The notes below the pieces were generated by a model. The model made no database searches and was not told the origin of the DNA. It saw only the letters and a program-made list of their open reading frames with translations. Position numbers and translations under genes: made by a program. Positions 46,935-58,072 of a DNA stretch of 64,000 nt are shown here, piece by piece (position 1 is the stretch's first letter; each line of letters starts with the position of its first letter). The stretch is from Clarkia xantiana subsp. parviflora (taxonomy: Eukaryota > Streptophyta > Magnoliopsida > Myrtales > Onagraceae), in assembly GCA_036873135.1 (NCBI GenBank), contig JAPTYO010000017.1, forward strand, positions 8,246,001 to 8,310,000. The letters run 5' to 3'.

Positions 46935-47605
46935 CACGATGCCCGTCGTATCCGCTGGTCACACGGAAAACCATGTTTGAACTATTCGGAAGCATGGACA
47001 AGATCGGAAGAATTAAATGTTGATGCGATTTGGACAACAATACATTAACAGGTACCCTCCCATTCCGGCGAGTGGAAGCCCGTAAATGTCACATTAGGGA
47101 AATTTGGCTTGACCTAAATATCAGTTGACATGAGAGGCCCAAAATTGGGCCTCCCTTATACACTAGGCCGGCCGAAATATTGGAGTGGACAAAGTGGACT
47201 TTTGTCCACTTTGCTCCTCCTATAAATAGAGAGTGTAAGAGGTTTTACTATTTTGAATCATAACTCCTCCTTTGTGGTAATTTAAGAGAAAATCCTCCTC
47301 CCTAAACACCCTAGTTTCGGCCGAACCACATAACTCACAATGGGTGTGCTAATTTGCTTTGAGCAAACACTCTGAAGATCTGTCCCTGCCAATAATCGAT
47401 CAGAGGCTTTGTTGTGGAGACTATACCGCGTAGGGCTTACTTATCAAGAACCTCTACGAGTGCCGTCCGGTGGAGCAAGAATTCCATCGGCAAGATCTTG
47501 GGACTACGGAAAGCGATTAAGGAATGTGCACATCTTCCGCTGCGTAATTTTAATTACTATGTACCGTATTTAAGTTTCCGTAGTATTTAGCCCCGTAATC
47601 CAACA
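46935..47605 (+). pseudogene. copia relic, right fragment with 5'-truncated LTR
   Basis: Copia 3' region resumes with CACGATGCCCGTCGTATCC to the AGTGG purine tract at 47071-47075. The LTR then begins inside its U3 (47076, AAGCCCGTAAATGTCACATT), missing about 65 bp from its start, and ends GTAATCCAACA at 47605. TATAAATAGA lies near 47221. The satellite array resumes at 47606. Confidence 0.82.
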
Positions 47606-47705
47606 ATGATTTTGCACGTGCCTTTTTTATTTTAATTTTATTCATATCTATATTTTACTCTCCAAAAATCCAAATAATCCGCATCTCCCAAAAATTCATA
47701 TCAGT
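47606..47705. repeat. remnant of the satellite-like array
   Basis: It resembles the diverged units at 36200-36300 (TTATTCATATCTATATTTTA, CTCTCCAAAAATCC). It ends with TCAGT, the left target duplication of the next element. Confidence 0.6.
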
Positions 47706-48427
47706 TGTTGCGTCCGGGTGAACAAGGTCGTAAGGACGCGTCTGTTCGCGTGGTTGTGCGGGCTTTTGGGCTGTAACCCTTCCGTCAGGAGGAGGTTGGG
47801 CCACTAACGAGTGTTCGGATTTGCTCCTGTATGAGGTCTGAGTTTCGGTACGGCTGTGTCTCGGTAAGGTTGTGTCTCGGACGTCGGTTCCTGCACGAAG
47901 GACCAATGCTAGCACGGAGAGGGGGGGGGTGGTGCTAGCGGAGCCCTCTCCGATGCTTAAGTCACTATAATGGCAAAAGGGTAATTTCTAGAGAGAGAGA
48001 ATTTCTACAGAGAAGTCAGAGCTCAAAATACCAAAGTTGGGCAAATGAGAGAATGTGTGAAAATGGGTGGCCAAGGCCTCCTATTTATAGGCTTTCTTGG
48101 GACCGGACCCGGTTTTAAAGCGGTTTGATGACGGTTCAAGATCATTCGGTAACCGTCATCCATGTTGGTAATGTGCGAACTTGACTTCTCTACGCGTAAC
48201 GGTAATCGCGGATACGGTAATGGCGCGATACCCGTAAGGCAATCCGGACCTCGTCGAATTTGGGCAATTCGGCGAGGTTCGGATCGCCACGCAACCCGGA
48301 CGCGCGTGAATGCGCTTCCGGACCGTTTTGATACCGTGGGAGATGTTTTTAAACCGAGATGTAATTTTTGACGCGTTTACGAGGCCCGAAGTGTAAATAC
48401 GAACTCGAATTGGACATTTATCCATCA
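47706..48427 (-). repeat. 3' LTR (722 bp)
   Basis: It starts TGTTGCGTCCGGG and ends ATTTATCCATCA on the plus strand. It has a TATA box TATAAATA on the minus strand (48082-48089) and the GCTAGCAC/GTGCTAGC stem (47908-47915 and 47932-47939) around a G9 (C9 in sense) loop. Confidence 0.92.
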
Positions 48428-48441
48428 CTTGCCCCCGAGTC
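48428..48441 (-). promoter_or_regulatory. polypurine tract
   Basis: On the minus strand, GACTCGGGGGCAAG directly precedes the 3' LTR. Confidence 0.75.
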
Positions 48442-50351
48442 AAGTAATGGTTTAGAACCTTTCTTGACTCTATTTTAAGCTAGGATACATGTCCAATTTG
48501 AGTTTGACGCTAACCTTTCGGTTTTAATCATTGATCGGATGTAGGCATCTTGATTTCGTCCGTCGTTTGATTTTCCGACCGAATGACTTTGTTTCCTGCC
48601 ATCACGGTTAGTGCGATAGGAAATGTATATGTGCAAGTATGGTTATCATTGGAGATATGAGCAATCGGTAATACGCTATGCGAACATGTCTCTATCAACA
48701 TGCATACATAAGTAATGGTCATGGCAAGATTGTAATTACGCAATGCAAGAAATAGAAATCGTACGCTTCTAAAATGACTAAGTGATTACCGAATCATAAA
48801 TCATGCGGTTGCAACGTATATATAAAGTGGTGGGTTTGATACGTGCAATGTCAAGATACGCATAGGAGTAGATATTTTTAGAGGAGAGAGTAGAGTATAC
48901 CGTAGAGGTTTAGTCTTGAATGTAGGTAAACTAATCCTTTGATCCTTATCAACAAAGCATCTCTTTGGGATATGTAAATACACACATCCCCATTTATCCT
49001 TCCAGCACCTTGGGAGTTCACCATTCCATTCCCTTTGCAGGTAATTTATTCACCCTTTCCCGAAATTGCTTTTGTGTTCAAAATTTCTTCGCCGTCGTGG
49101 AGCTTAAACACATTCTGACAGTTTCGAGTCTGATTTTTGGCTTGTTTTTGGAAGTTGACACCGCCATTCGACTCGGTTCATCCCAAGGATTCCAGCGCCG
49201 CCTTCGGAGCCACCAGGAGCCACCGGACGCGCCCTCACGCGCCGCCGCGTGTGAAACTCCTTCGCCGGAGCGTGTGGCCCACGCGCCGCCTTCCCGGCCT
49301 CGCCTCGTTGCGGTCCTTACCTTTCCAGAATCGTCTCGTCGAGGGGAGTCCATTGGGATACTTTCCGTCACGTTTTGAGGTAATTTGGAAATTCGAATTT
49401 TCAGGACAGCTTCGACTTGAATGCCGATGTCGCCGTATTGTTGTTCGTTTAAGTCATTTTTTGTTGTCGACGTGTGGTACTGCTTGCTGAGGCTTATACG
49501 TCGAGTAATTGCTGATTGATTGCTGTTATTATCGTCGTTTGCCCATAATTTAGGCGATTTTCCATTTCCGTGGAAAGTTGATGTAGAATTCCCCGTTTCT
49601 TCGTGTAGAGGCTTTTTTGGTCGATATGCATAATTTTCCTTCTTGGCGGGTTTTTTGGTTGACGGGGGTTGCCCAGTAACTTTAGGCATAGTCACTAGTC
49701 GTCTTGACGCCTTAGAGAAAAATTTCCCTTACGCGTTGCCACGTTCGATCCTTACGGTTTGTCGCGTCAATTCCATCGTTTGCATGATAGCTCCTTAAGA
49801 CGTTAATCCCTTTTTTGGTACGTATCCACTTTACCATGCGCGTGGAACTTGGCTACGTGTGTTGACTTTTGATATGCGCGTTGACTTTTTGATACGCGCG
49901 TTGACTTTTGATACGCGCGTTGACTTTTGATACGCGCGTTGACTTTGATACGCGCATTGATGTTGATACGTGCGTTAACTTTGATACGCGTATTGATGTT
50001 GATACGCGCGTTAACTTTGATACGCGCATTGATGTTGATACGCGCGTTAACTTTGATACGCGCATTGATGTTGATACGCGCGTTAACTTTGATACGCGCA
50101 TTGACTTGGATACGCGCATTGATGTTGATACGCGCGTTAACTTTGATACGCGCATTGATTTGGATACGCGCATTGATGTTGATACGCGCGTTAACTTTGA
50201 TACGCGCATTGATGTTGATACGCGCGTTAACTTTGATATGCGCGTTGACTCGGATACGCGCATTGACTTTGATACGCGCGTTGTCATTTTGCAGGTTGTG
50301 GGATCATAGTAGCTTTTGCAGAGCTTCCTTCCCTTTGGTTGCGTGGATACA
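48442..50351 (+). promoter_or_regulatory. probable promoter and 5' UTR of the antisense gene
   Basis: TATATATAAAG near 48822 is a candidate TATA box. A GC-rich stretch at 49150-49330 has codon-like composition. CGTTTTGAG/GTAATTTGG near 49379 looks like a 5' splice site, and CATTTTGCAG/GTTGTGGG ending at 50294 looks like a 3' splice site. Together they would make a 0.9-kb intron in the 5' UTR containing the 18-bp array. This is a model from consensus signals only. Confidence 0.3.
49856..50285 (+). repeat. 18-bp tandem array with 36-bp higher order
   Basis: Units GATACGCGCGTTAACTTT and GATACGCGCATTGATGTT alternate, about 24 copies. A period divisible by three keeps frames open on both strands, producing long but meaningless ORFs. 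Related to 11504-11668. Confidence 0.88.
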
Positions 50352-52692
50352 ATGAGTAAGTATACTACTCCTCTATCGCGGACTCCCTTTAATTCTGATA
50401 TAGAGGATGACTTGGGAGTAGATCCGGCTTTGCCGGCAGATAGTGTTTTAGACACCGATGAGGGTGTAGTTGTTGGGGTATCTCCTGCTGGAGAGACTGA
50501 GGTGTTGGTTAGGTATTATACCAACCGCTTGGATAGATCCCTGTTCACCTTGTATGCGAGTGCTTCTGGACTCGATGCTTGTACCGAGGCTTTTTACCCC
50601 TTTGAGGTGCTTCCTGATAGCAGTTTAGGAGATGCTACTCCTCCGCCTGTAGATTTATCCGTCGTGTACACATCACACGTTAGAGAGGGTTTGCGGTTTC
50701 CCTACTGTTCCGACTTGGTTGAACTTTGTAGCGGTTATGGGATTTCCCCCTTAGATCTCACACCTAACGGGATTCGAGTATGGACTTGTTTCATAGTGTT
50801 GCTTCACAAGCAGTCCTGGTGTTATTCTCGCACCCTCTTTCGCTGCTTCTACCAGCTTAAGAGTTCCGACTCAGCGGGATTGTGCGGTGTGAAAGTTCGT
50901 TGGCCGAACTTGCAGGGCGATGGTTTCGAGGAACTTGGTCTTGGGGAAGCCAAGTGGGATCCTAGTTACCGATTAGTTGCTACCGCGGATCGGTCTGCCG
51001 ACCATTGGAGGCATCATTACTTTTTGTTCATGATGCGGGGACGACTTGGGATGTCGAGTATGTTCAGAAGTTTGATCCCGCGCCTGCTTTTCGGGAACTC
51101 TCCACGTCGGATAAGGAAGTGATAAAACAGATATACCGTTGTCAACAATCGCGCGGCTTTACTTGCTCATTGCGTGCATCCGATCAGGAATTGATCGATG
51201 CTGGGATCCATGTGCTCCCTTCTGCAGCTTCGGTATGTTGATCATTTTTATAACTTTCTACCGTGTTGCACAGTAGGTTGGTTTGACGGAAAAAGCTCGT
51301 CTTTGCCAGACGGCGGCCGCTCGTAAGATTGCTTCTAGCCGGAGGATCGTTCCCCCATTTGCTTCTGGAGCATCAGCAGCTTCTGGACGCGGCAAAGGTA
51401 GATAGCTTTTTTAAAAGAACAATCTTTTATTTTCTTGATTGGGTTGTAACTTTGTATGCTACTTGCAGGTCTTACGACGCTTGTTACTGACCGCGTTGTT
51501 GCTGCTCCTGACTCTTCCAAACGGTCCACCACTGGGGCGCGTTCTTCGAGCAGTTCAAAGCGTCCGAAGACTACTGTGACCGTTCCTATTCCTTCCTGCC
51601 ATAAAGGGAAGGAAGTTGGCGGTTGCGAGGATGCGTTGTCTGCCCCCCGCTCGAAGGAGCGGTCCGAGGTGGAACGTTCTCTTCTTTCTTGTATAAGCTG
51701 GACACTTGATTCTGTGCCTTTATACGCTTTATTTTTGGCTTTTGCATAACGCTGCTTGGTTTACATGTAGCGATCCCGCCACTTGGACGTGCGGATTTAC
51801 TTCGTCCTTTGGATGGTGATATTTCAGATGGTAAGTGGATGCCATACGTGGCAGGAGATCTTATTTTTCTCAAGAACTCCCAGCTGAGCATGCCTGAAGT
51901 TGGCGTGCGTGTTCTTCATCGATCCATTCCACCTGGTGATCGAGTTGTTCGACCCTCGAGTGACGAGGAGGCACAAACTTTTGTTGAGAGATCGTTGTCT
52001 GGATTCACTCCAGTGAGTATCTTTTCCGCTTTGCTATGTTCGTTGTTTCCGAACATGTATGCTTATTGTCTCTTTGTTTTCAGGATATTTCTGATATGGT
52101 GCACATGGCCTCTTTCATGTTGGAGCTTGTCCAGGAGAACTGTGCCATTGCTGACAAAGATGCCACTTTGTCCAAGATTGAGGAAGCTAAGGATGAAGTG
52201 CGCCGTCTTTCCTTGAAGAAGACGGATTTTGATGCTCGTTATGAGTCTGATCATGCCAGCCTTATTCAGCTTGAATCTGAGAACGCCGCCATTGAGAAGG
52301 CAATTTCTGATAACGCAGGCAAGCACAAGGTTGCCTGCCGGAGAGTCCGTGAGGCAGAGATGAAGGCTGGCATTGAAGAGGGACTTAGCAAGTTCCCTTC
52401 TACTCCTGGATTTGATAGCGCAGTTACTGCTGCTGCTACAGCGAAGGCCACTCCTATGCTCACCGAGTTTGCTGAGGACTTTATTCGTAGAGTGAGTATT
52501 CTTGCTCCTGGCTTTCCTTTTGATAAGTTAGGGCCATATGCGGAGTCTGCTGTTGGGCAAGTTGCCGAGCTTCGTCGCTTAGATACTGCAACATCTGAGT
52601 TTGCATTTTTGTTTGGAGAAGATGGTGGCGGCACTAGTGTGCAACATTTGCCTGTTGCGCCCAGCCCTGTCAGTGATGATGGACTCCTTTGA
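50352..52692 (+). CDS. five-exon gene antisense to the retrotransposon; putative plant gypsy-type extra ORF protein (about 691 aa)
   Basis: Proposed exons: 50352-51232, 51277-51397, 51469-51690, 51771-52012 and 52084-52692. Introns are GT-AG (CGGTATGTTG/GCACAGTAG, AAGGTAGATA/ACTTGCAG, CTTGTATAAG/TTACATGTAG, CCAGTGAGTAT/TTGTTTTCAG), and phases 0, 1, 1, 0 join one frame to TGA at 52690-52692. Exon 1 needs one extra T in a five-T run (51021-51025). ATG at 50352 begins MSKYTTPLSRTPFNSD. Residues about 115-165 (LVELCSGYGISPLDLTPNGI, RVWTCFIVLLHKQSW) resemble the N-terminal region of plant putative gypsy-type transposon proteins (Pfam Transposase_28, from memory). A Ser/Lys-rich middle follows, then a probable coiled coil in exon 5. 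Function unknown. Tat-lineage elements can carry antisense extra ORFs here. Confidence 0.7.
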
Positions 52693-53477
52693 TTTGTATC
52701 ATCTTTTCGATGTGTTGAACTCGTTTATGAGCCCGTTTGCCCCCCGGCTTCTATGTTTAGAAACTTGTTGGAGTTGTTGTTTGTGACTTGTTCGCTTTGA
52801 ACTACGTCGTATGGACTTGTTTTATACACAACAGTTTGCATGATAACTTGTTAGTAATATTTCATACCGTTATCACTTACTGTGTTTACTGAACGTGGAT
52901 GACTAGTAGTGTAAACGTAGTCCCCGCAATCGTGACCGATAGCCACTTTTTGATTCAAGATTGTTTGTACGATGCGTTGTGCATGTTGTACGTCTTCCTG
53001 CATAGCTTGACACTATATCAGTCGAAACTTGTCAAGTGACTCGGGTATAGCGACTTAACAAGTAGTATGTTTTCAATGTGTTGTCTTTGCTTGAGCAAGA
53101 TACTAGTTTATACCGTCTCTTAGTTCCACTCTAAGGCGACGTTGTACAAGACTCTACTTGTAAATTTTATGAGTTTTAAATAGGGTGCGCACCTGCCAGC
53201 GTGTATCAACCCGCGTTGGGGAAGCATACGTAAAACATTTTTGGGTTTAGAAAGAGTGTTTTGTGAATCTTGAAATTCTTGTTTGATAAAATGTTTGGCA
53301 AGGTGTTTGATACATAAAATATTTTATAAAGTATTTGACAAAATATTTGGTAAAAATATTTGTGATACATGATTCCTGCGTCCAGGGACCATGTAGCACT
53401 TTTGAGAGTATGATTTGTGATGCATGTTTTCTGCGTCCAGGAATCACGCATCACGGCTTTGAAAGTCTGTAGTACGG
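52693..53477. other. non-coding interior, 3' flank of the antisense gene
   Basis: It contains the block TGCGCACCTGCCAGCGTGTA near 53187, which matches the reverse complement of 9060-9095. No gene is seen. Confidence 0.6.
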
Positions 53478-54040
53478 AATTGTCGTCTAGTAAGAGGACT
53501 TCCGCTGTAAAGGGTGAACCCATACCAGGAATTCGTAACATGGGATTGTCGTCTAAACAGAGGACATCCGCTATGAAGAGTGAACCCATACCAGGAATTC
53601 GTAACATGGGATTGTCGTCTAAACAGAGGACATCCGCTATGCAGAGTGAACCCATACCAGGAATTCGTAACATGGGATTGTCGTCTAAACAGAGGACATC
53701 CGCTATGAAGAGTGAATCCATTCCAGGAATTCGTAACATGGGATTATCGTCTAAACAGAGGACATCCGCTATGAAGAGTGAACCCATACCAGGAATTCGT
53801 AACATGGGATTGTCGTCTAAACAGAGGACATCCGTTATGAAGAGTGAACCCATACCAGGAATTCGTAACATGGGATTGTCGTCTAAACAGAGGACATCCG
53901 CTATGCAGAGTGAGCCCATACCAGGAATTCGTAACATGGGATTGTCGTCTAAACAGAGGACATCCGCTATGAAGAGTGAACCCATACCAGGAATTCGTAA
54001 CATGGGATTGTCGTCTAAATAGAGGACATCCGCTATAAAG
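53478..54040. repeat. 66-bp tandem array, about 8.5 copies, open on both strands
   Basis: The unit, for example 53545-53610, encodes 22 residues per copy: NMGLSSKQRTSAMKSEPIPG plus IR on the plus strand, or LCLDDNPMLRIPGMGSLFIA plus DV on the minus strand. Copies differ by only a few substitutions, so expansion is recent. No start context or domain supports translation. Confidence 0.85.
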
Positions 54041-54129
54041 GGTGGTCAGCCCCGTTATTGTATTTGCCCATCCTGTTCTGAATCCAGGGAATGGCTATGA
54101 ACATGAGGATTTGTCTCTATCCTCGACAT

Positions 54130-54335
54130 GCTATTTTGATAGTAGGCCTTGGTGTTAATCCAAGATATTGCTTGTAGTTGACGCCTGTGAATATTTGTCG
54201 TTTTGATAGTAGGTCTTGGTGTTAATCCAAGATATTGCTTATAGTTGACGCCTGTGAATAGTCGTCGTTTTGATAGTAGGTCTTGGTGTTAATCCAAGAT
54301 ATTGCTTATAGTTGACGCCTCTGAATAGTCGTCAC
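54130..54335. repeat. tandem array, about 67-bp period, three copies
   Basis: The units contain TAGTTGACGCCTGTGAATA, TAGTAGGTCTTGGTGTTAAT and CCAAGATATTGCTT. It is the reverse complement of 8360-8565. Confidence 0.8.
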
Positions 54336-54884
54336 CTTGAGCAGAGAATTGCTATAAGTTCCTTTTTTTGCAGATACTCTGCAAGTTGTCCTTGAGTCAT
54401 ATAAGTTGGCTGTGAACACAGTGCCATTGCTTTGTGTTGCCGACACCTTCTTGATGTAGATGTTGATTTGTGAAAGGAGAAATAAACTCCTTGTTGGTGT
54501 AGGTATGCAAATATCACTCATTATGTGTATTTGCAATATGCTGTCTTTGAAAGTGTCTTGGGCTTAACTCCAAGTGTTTGACTCTATGATGATGCCTTTT
54601 ATGTGGTCATCCATATGGGTAAATTGTTGTTGATGATAAACGTTGTCATATCGCATGATAGATTTTGCTTGCACGTGTCATAATTTCTTGGATTATTGAT
54701 GTAGATAATAAGCGCGTAGTTTAGTTGTCTCGCGTTTAATCCAAAAAATATCGTGCAAGAGATAGATGTGTACCTACAAATGTAGATTGACTTTATTAGA
54801 TACTTGCGTGTATTTACATTGATTATACTAGAAGTACTAGGAATGCGCAAAGTAATCTAAAAGATAGTTGTTTCTCCCGTTTCA
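54336..54884. other. non-coding interior
   Basis: AT-rich sequence; a block near 54440-54530 matches the reverse complement of about 8200-8290. No gene is seen. Confidence 0.55.
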
Positions 54885-55715
54885 TTATGGCTGGTTTGAT
54901 GACGATGTCGCGTAGTTGGTTGCAACAAATCGCCACAGTGCACCTAGCGTGATGCATTCTTCAATTTCCCACTTTAATGGTAGACACATGTTTGTGTTGT
55001 GCCCCCAAGTTTTATGGTACTTGCACCATTCTCTGATGTTGTTTCCCAAGAAAGCTGTCTCCGGGACAAGTGAACTTGGGAGCTTGTTTTCCAGCAGGTT
55101 GACGTAAATGTCTTCGGCCACCGTGTTTAGCGGTGTGAAGATGTTGTCGATAACAATGATTGCGTCTTCCTGCTTGTTCATTTTTGCTTGAACTCCTTTG
55201 TCCCAACTGAGGGGTGTACCCCACCTCAGTTCTTGTTCGCATAGGACTGCTGTCTCAAGCTTATCCTTTAGGTCTGCCATGGTTTTTGTTGTTTGCCATC
55301 CATGAGTTCATCCAAAGAGAAGGAAAGATTTCGTGTTCATGTTTGCATAGAACACACTTATCACTTCTTCTCTTGTTGCTTTCGCTGTTGAGGCGTTGGA
55401 GGCAAATCTGATGAAGTATTCCATGATTGGCTCGTTTTCTCCCTGCTTTACGAGCCATATCTGTTGCCATGGTGAGAACTGGATGCTTCCTTGTTGGGTC
55501 CAAACTGTAACAGCTTGTTCCATCAGTTGCTTCTTTCTTTCATCAACGACTTTCTGTTTCTTGAAGGAATTTATCATGGCCACATGGTATTGGTGCTTTG
55601 CTTTCAAGGCATTAACGTAACAACGTCTTGCGGTTATCTGATCGCCAAGCACTTCCCCAATCCCATGTTCCGTCGGGAACTTCATCTTTTGGTGGACGGT
55701 GGAGGGCACGATCAC
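54885..55715 (-). pseudogene. second gag-like segment replacing pol
   Basis: It is in the same frame as the gag-pro ORF upstream. The first residues, STVHQKMKFPTEHGIGEVLG and DQITARRCYVNA, are the normal link between protease and RT. The frame then turns into gag-like sequence: WLVKQGENEPIMEYFIRFAS (like the end of a capsid core), a TGA near 55308, MADLKDKLETAVL, and a zinc-knuckle-like CKYHKTWGHNTNMC (CX2HX4HX4C) followed by LKWEIEECI. It ends at 54885. RT, RNase H and integrase are entirely absent. The same module is seen in broken form at 7150-7363. Confidence 0.65.
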
Positions 55716-58022
55716 ATAGGGATTGATCGTTGTTCGTCCTAAGATTCCGTTGTAGGCTCCGAGAGATTCTACAACTATGAAAGTGACGTTGATATGTAAT
55801 GCTCTCCACCCCTGGCCAAGGATGACAGGAAGTGTGATTGTACTCAGGGGTTGTGTAGCTGCTCCTGCGAAGCTGACTAATGAGAAGGTTCATGGGGACA
55901 AGTCCTTGACAGATTTTCCTAGTTGCTCCAGGACTCTGACATGTAGAATGTCAGCGGAACTTCCACCATCCACAAGAATTCTTTTCACATCGTACCCGTC
56001 AATGTCCATGGTAATGACTAAAGCATCATCGTGGGGGTAAACGATATGCTTTAAGTCCTCCCTGGAGAATTGGATGATTGAGTCTTCTTGCTCGGGTTGT
56101 TTGCGCTTTCCGTATTTCGGCAGTGTTGCTGCTTGGGATGCATAAATGTCCCGAGCATTAGATACTTGTCCTCCGGCGGCAGGCCCTCCATGTATGACGT
56201 TGATTACACCTCGCTTAGCTGGCGGAGGGTTGTCATTGACCTTCTCTTTTCCCTTGTTTCCTCTTTTTGATGACTCTGGTTGAGCCTTTCTCGGGAGGTT
56301 GTTGCATTGATCGACAAACTGTTTCAATTCGCCTTTGAGGACGAAGTTGTTAATTCGGAAGCGCAGACTGACACAGCTATCGGTCTCGTGGCAAAAGACC
56401 TCGTGGTTTTCACACCACTTGTCCTTGTCTCTCCCCAGTGGGCCTTTCCTGAAGTTGTTTGGCTCCTTCCACATATTCGCGTCCTTCATTTCTTTCAAAA
56501 TTACAGACAGCGGGGCATTCAGAGGGATGCAGTCGGCAAGATTTACTTCCTTTGGCTTCTGAAAATCCCCTTGGAAAGGTCTTTTCGGCTGAGGTTGCCA
56601 ATGTCTTCCTTGTTGACCACTTGAGTGTGGTTTTGGTTGGTTCTGCTTTGGATTATCTTTTGCCTTTACTGCAGCGATTTTTGCCTTGTTCTGGCTTCTG
56701 AACCTTTCAAGGTCTATGTATTCCTTGACTCTTGCGGCTAATTCCTCCATGGATTCCGCTGGGCGCTTTGCCATTTTTTCAGCTAGGGCATTGCCTCTTC
56801 GTCCAAGGTTTCGAATGAATGCTCGAACAATTTCTCCTTCAGTCAGGTTGCCCTGAATGTCAGAAATGTTCTGATTGAAGCGGACGTAGTAGTCGGCAAG
56901 GGACTCCTCATTTTGTTGTTGGACGTCGTCCAGAGCGTTTGCCCCTTTTAACAATGTGCGCTCACCCATGTACCGTTGAATGAATTTGGCCTTCAGGTCC
57001 GACCAAGAAGTGATGCTTCCGCATGGCAGTGAGAAGAACCAGTGTGCTGCAGACCCGGCAAAAGTTTGTGAAAACGTCATTGCGAAATGATGCGGGTTCT
57101 TTGTTCTGCCTAGCAGAGAGGCCTCGTGCCTTTGCACGTGTTCAATTGGGTCTCCTTTTCCACAGTAGAGGTCTCCTCCAATTCGATACAGTGCGTCTGG
57201 GACGCGACTGTTCACCAAATGGTCAGCGAATGGGTGTGATGCCCTTTCTTCGACAGCGTGCATACCCTTCATTTTTGCTTCCTTCATCTTCTTCTCCACC
57301 ATTTCTTCTAACATCTCGGCGGTAAACCCTTTTACCGGTTCAGCATAACCTGTTGAAGGATTTTGCTGACCATTGTTGTGGTAGATGTCAGACTGATCCC
57401 TGCTTGTGGCCTGAAAATGATCATCTCTTGTTGGCTGCTGTGGGTGGTAGAATGGGGGCTGCCTTTCGTTCCTCCACTGATGGGCTCCTTGGAAAGGAGT
57501 GTATGACCGTGCTGGTTCATACCTTGCGTGTTGGTTCCCGCCCTGGAAAGGATTGCCGTAGTGAGTAGTGTCTTGCGACATCTCTCTTGCTGGCGCAGCA
57601 TACTGTTGGTTGGCCGGAGGTGGCTGAGCCGCGTATCCTTGGTTTTTTAGAGACTCGCGGAATGCGAGTAACTCTTCCAGCGCAGCCATCATTGCTGGAG
57701 TGACGGTGGGCATTGGGTTTGTCCCCGTTCTTTGTTCGCCTTGCGGCATTTCTGTTTGGGATTCATCTCCGTGCGTTTCTGGCCCGAAACCAGGTGGATG
57801 TGCGTGATGTTTGTCCCTTGGCTCTCTGTGCTGTGCGTTGGGAACATTGTCAGTTGGTATGGATGAAGCTACAGAAGTAGCTCTTGGGATGTGGGAGGGT
57901 CCCGATTGGCTCCCAGCTGGAGCTTGGTCTCCTGTTCTTTTGTTTTCCGGGGATTTCCTGGGACGCCCGAGCCTTTTCCTTGGGTTTTTCACCTCTTCGG
58001 GAGGGTTGTGATCACTCGCCAT
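55716..58022 (-). CDS. gag-protease polyprotein, one in-frame stop
   Basis: ATG at 58022 ([11 protein letters not shown]) is chosen because it matches the gag start at 4999; an in-frame ATG twelve codons upstream is less likely. The proline-rich N-terminus has the [13 protein letters not shown] module. The capsid core is at about residues 260-430 ([20 protein letters not shown] and [22 protein letters not shown]). The zinc-knuckle-like [14 protein letters not shown] is near residue 545. The protease active site [10 protein letters not shown] is near residue 690. A TGA at 55890-55892 interrupts the protease, but the same frame continues ([11 protein letters not shown]... [20 protein letters not shown]) to the end of the domain. 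A single nonsense change would therefore explain the loss. Confidence 0.88.
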
Positions 58023-58053
58023 GATTTCTGTGGTATGGTAGCTTGTTGTTCGA

Positions 58054-58071
58054 ATCACGTAGACGGCGCCA
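58054..58071 (-). promoter_or_regulatory. primer-binding site
   Basis: On the minus strand, TGGCGCCGTCTACGTGAT, one base inside the LTR. It is nearly the same as at 4951-4968. Confidence 0.7.
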
Positions 58072-58072
58072 A

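Noticed and set aside
49853..50455. 200-codon minus-strand ORF and plus-strand ORFs over the 18-bp array
   Set aside because: Same reason: 18-bp periodicity keeps several frames open, and the protein is a six-residue repeat.
53206..54022. 265- and 201-codon ORFs on opposite strands over the 66-bp array
   Set aside because: Both are repeat translations. Neither has upstream coding features or a recognisable domain.
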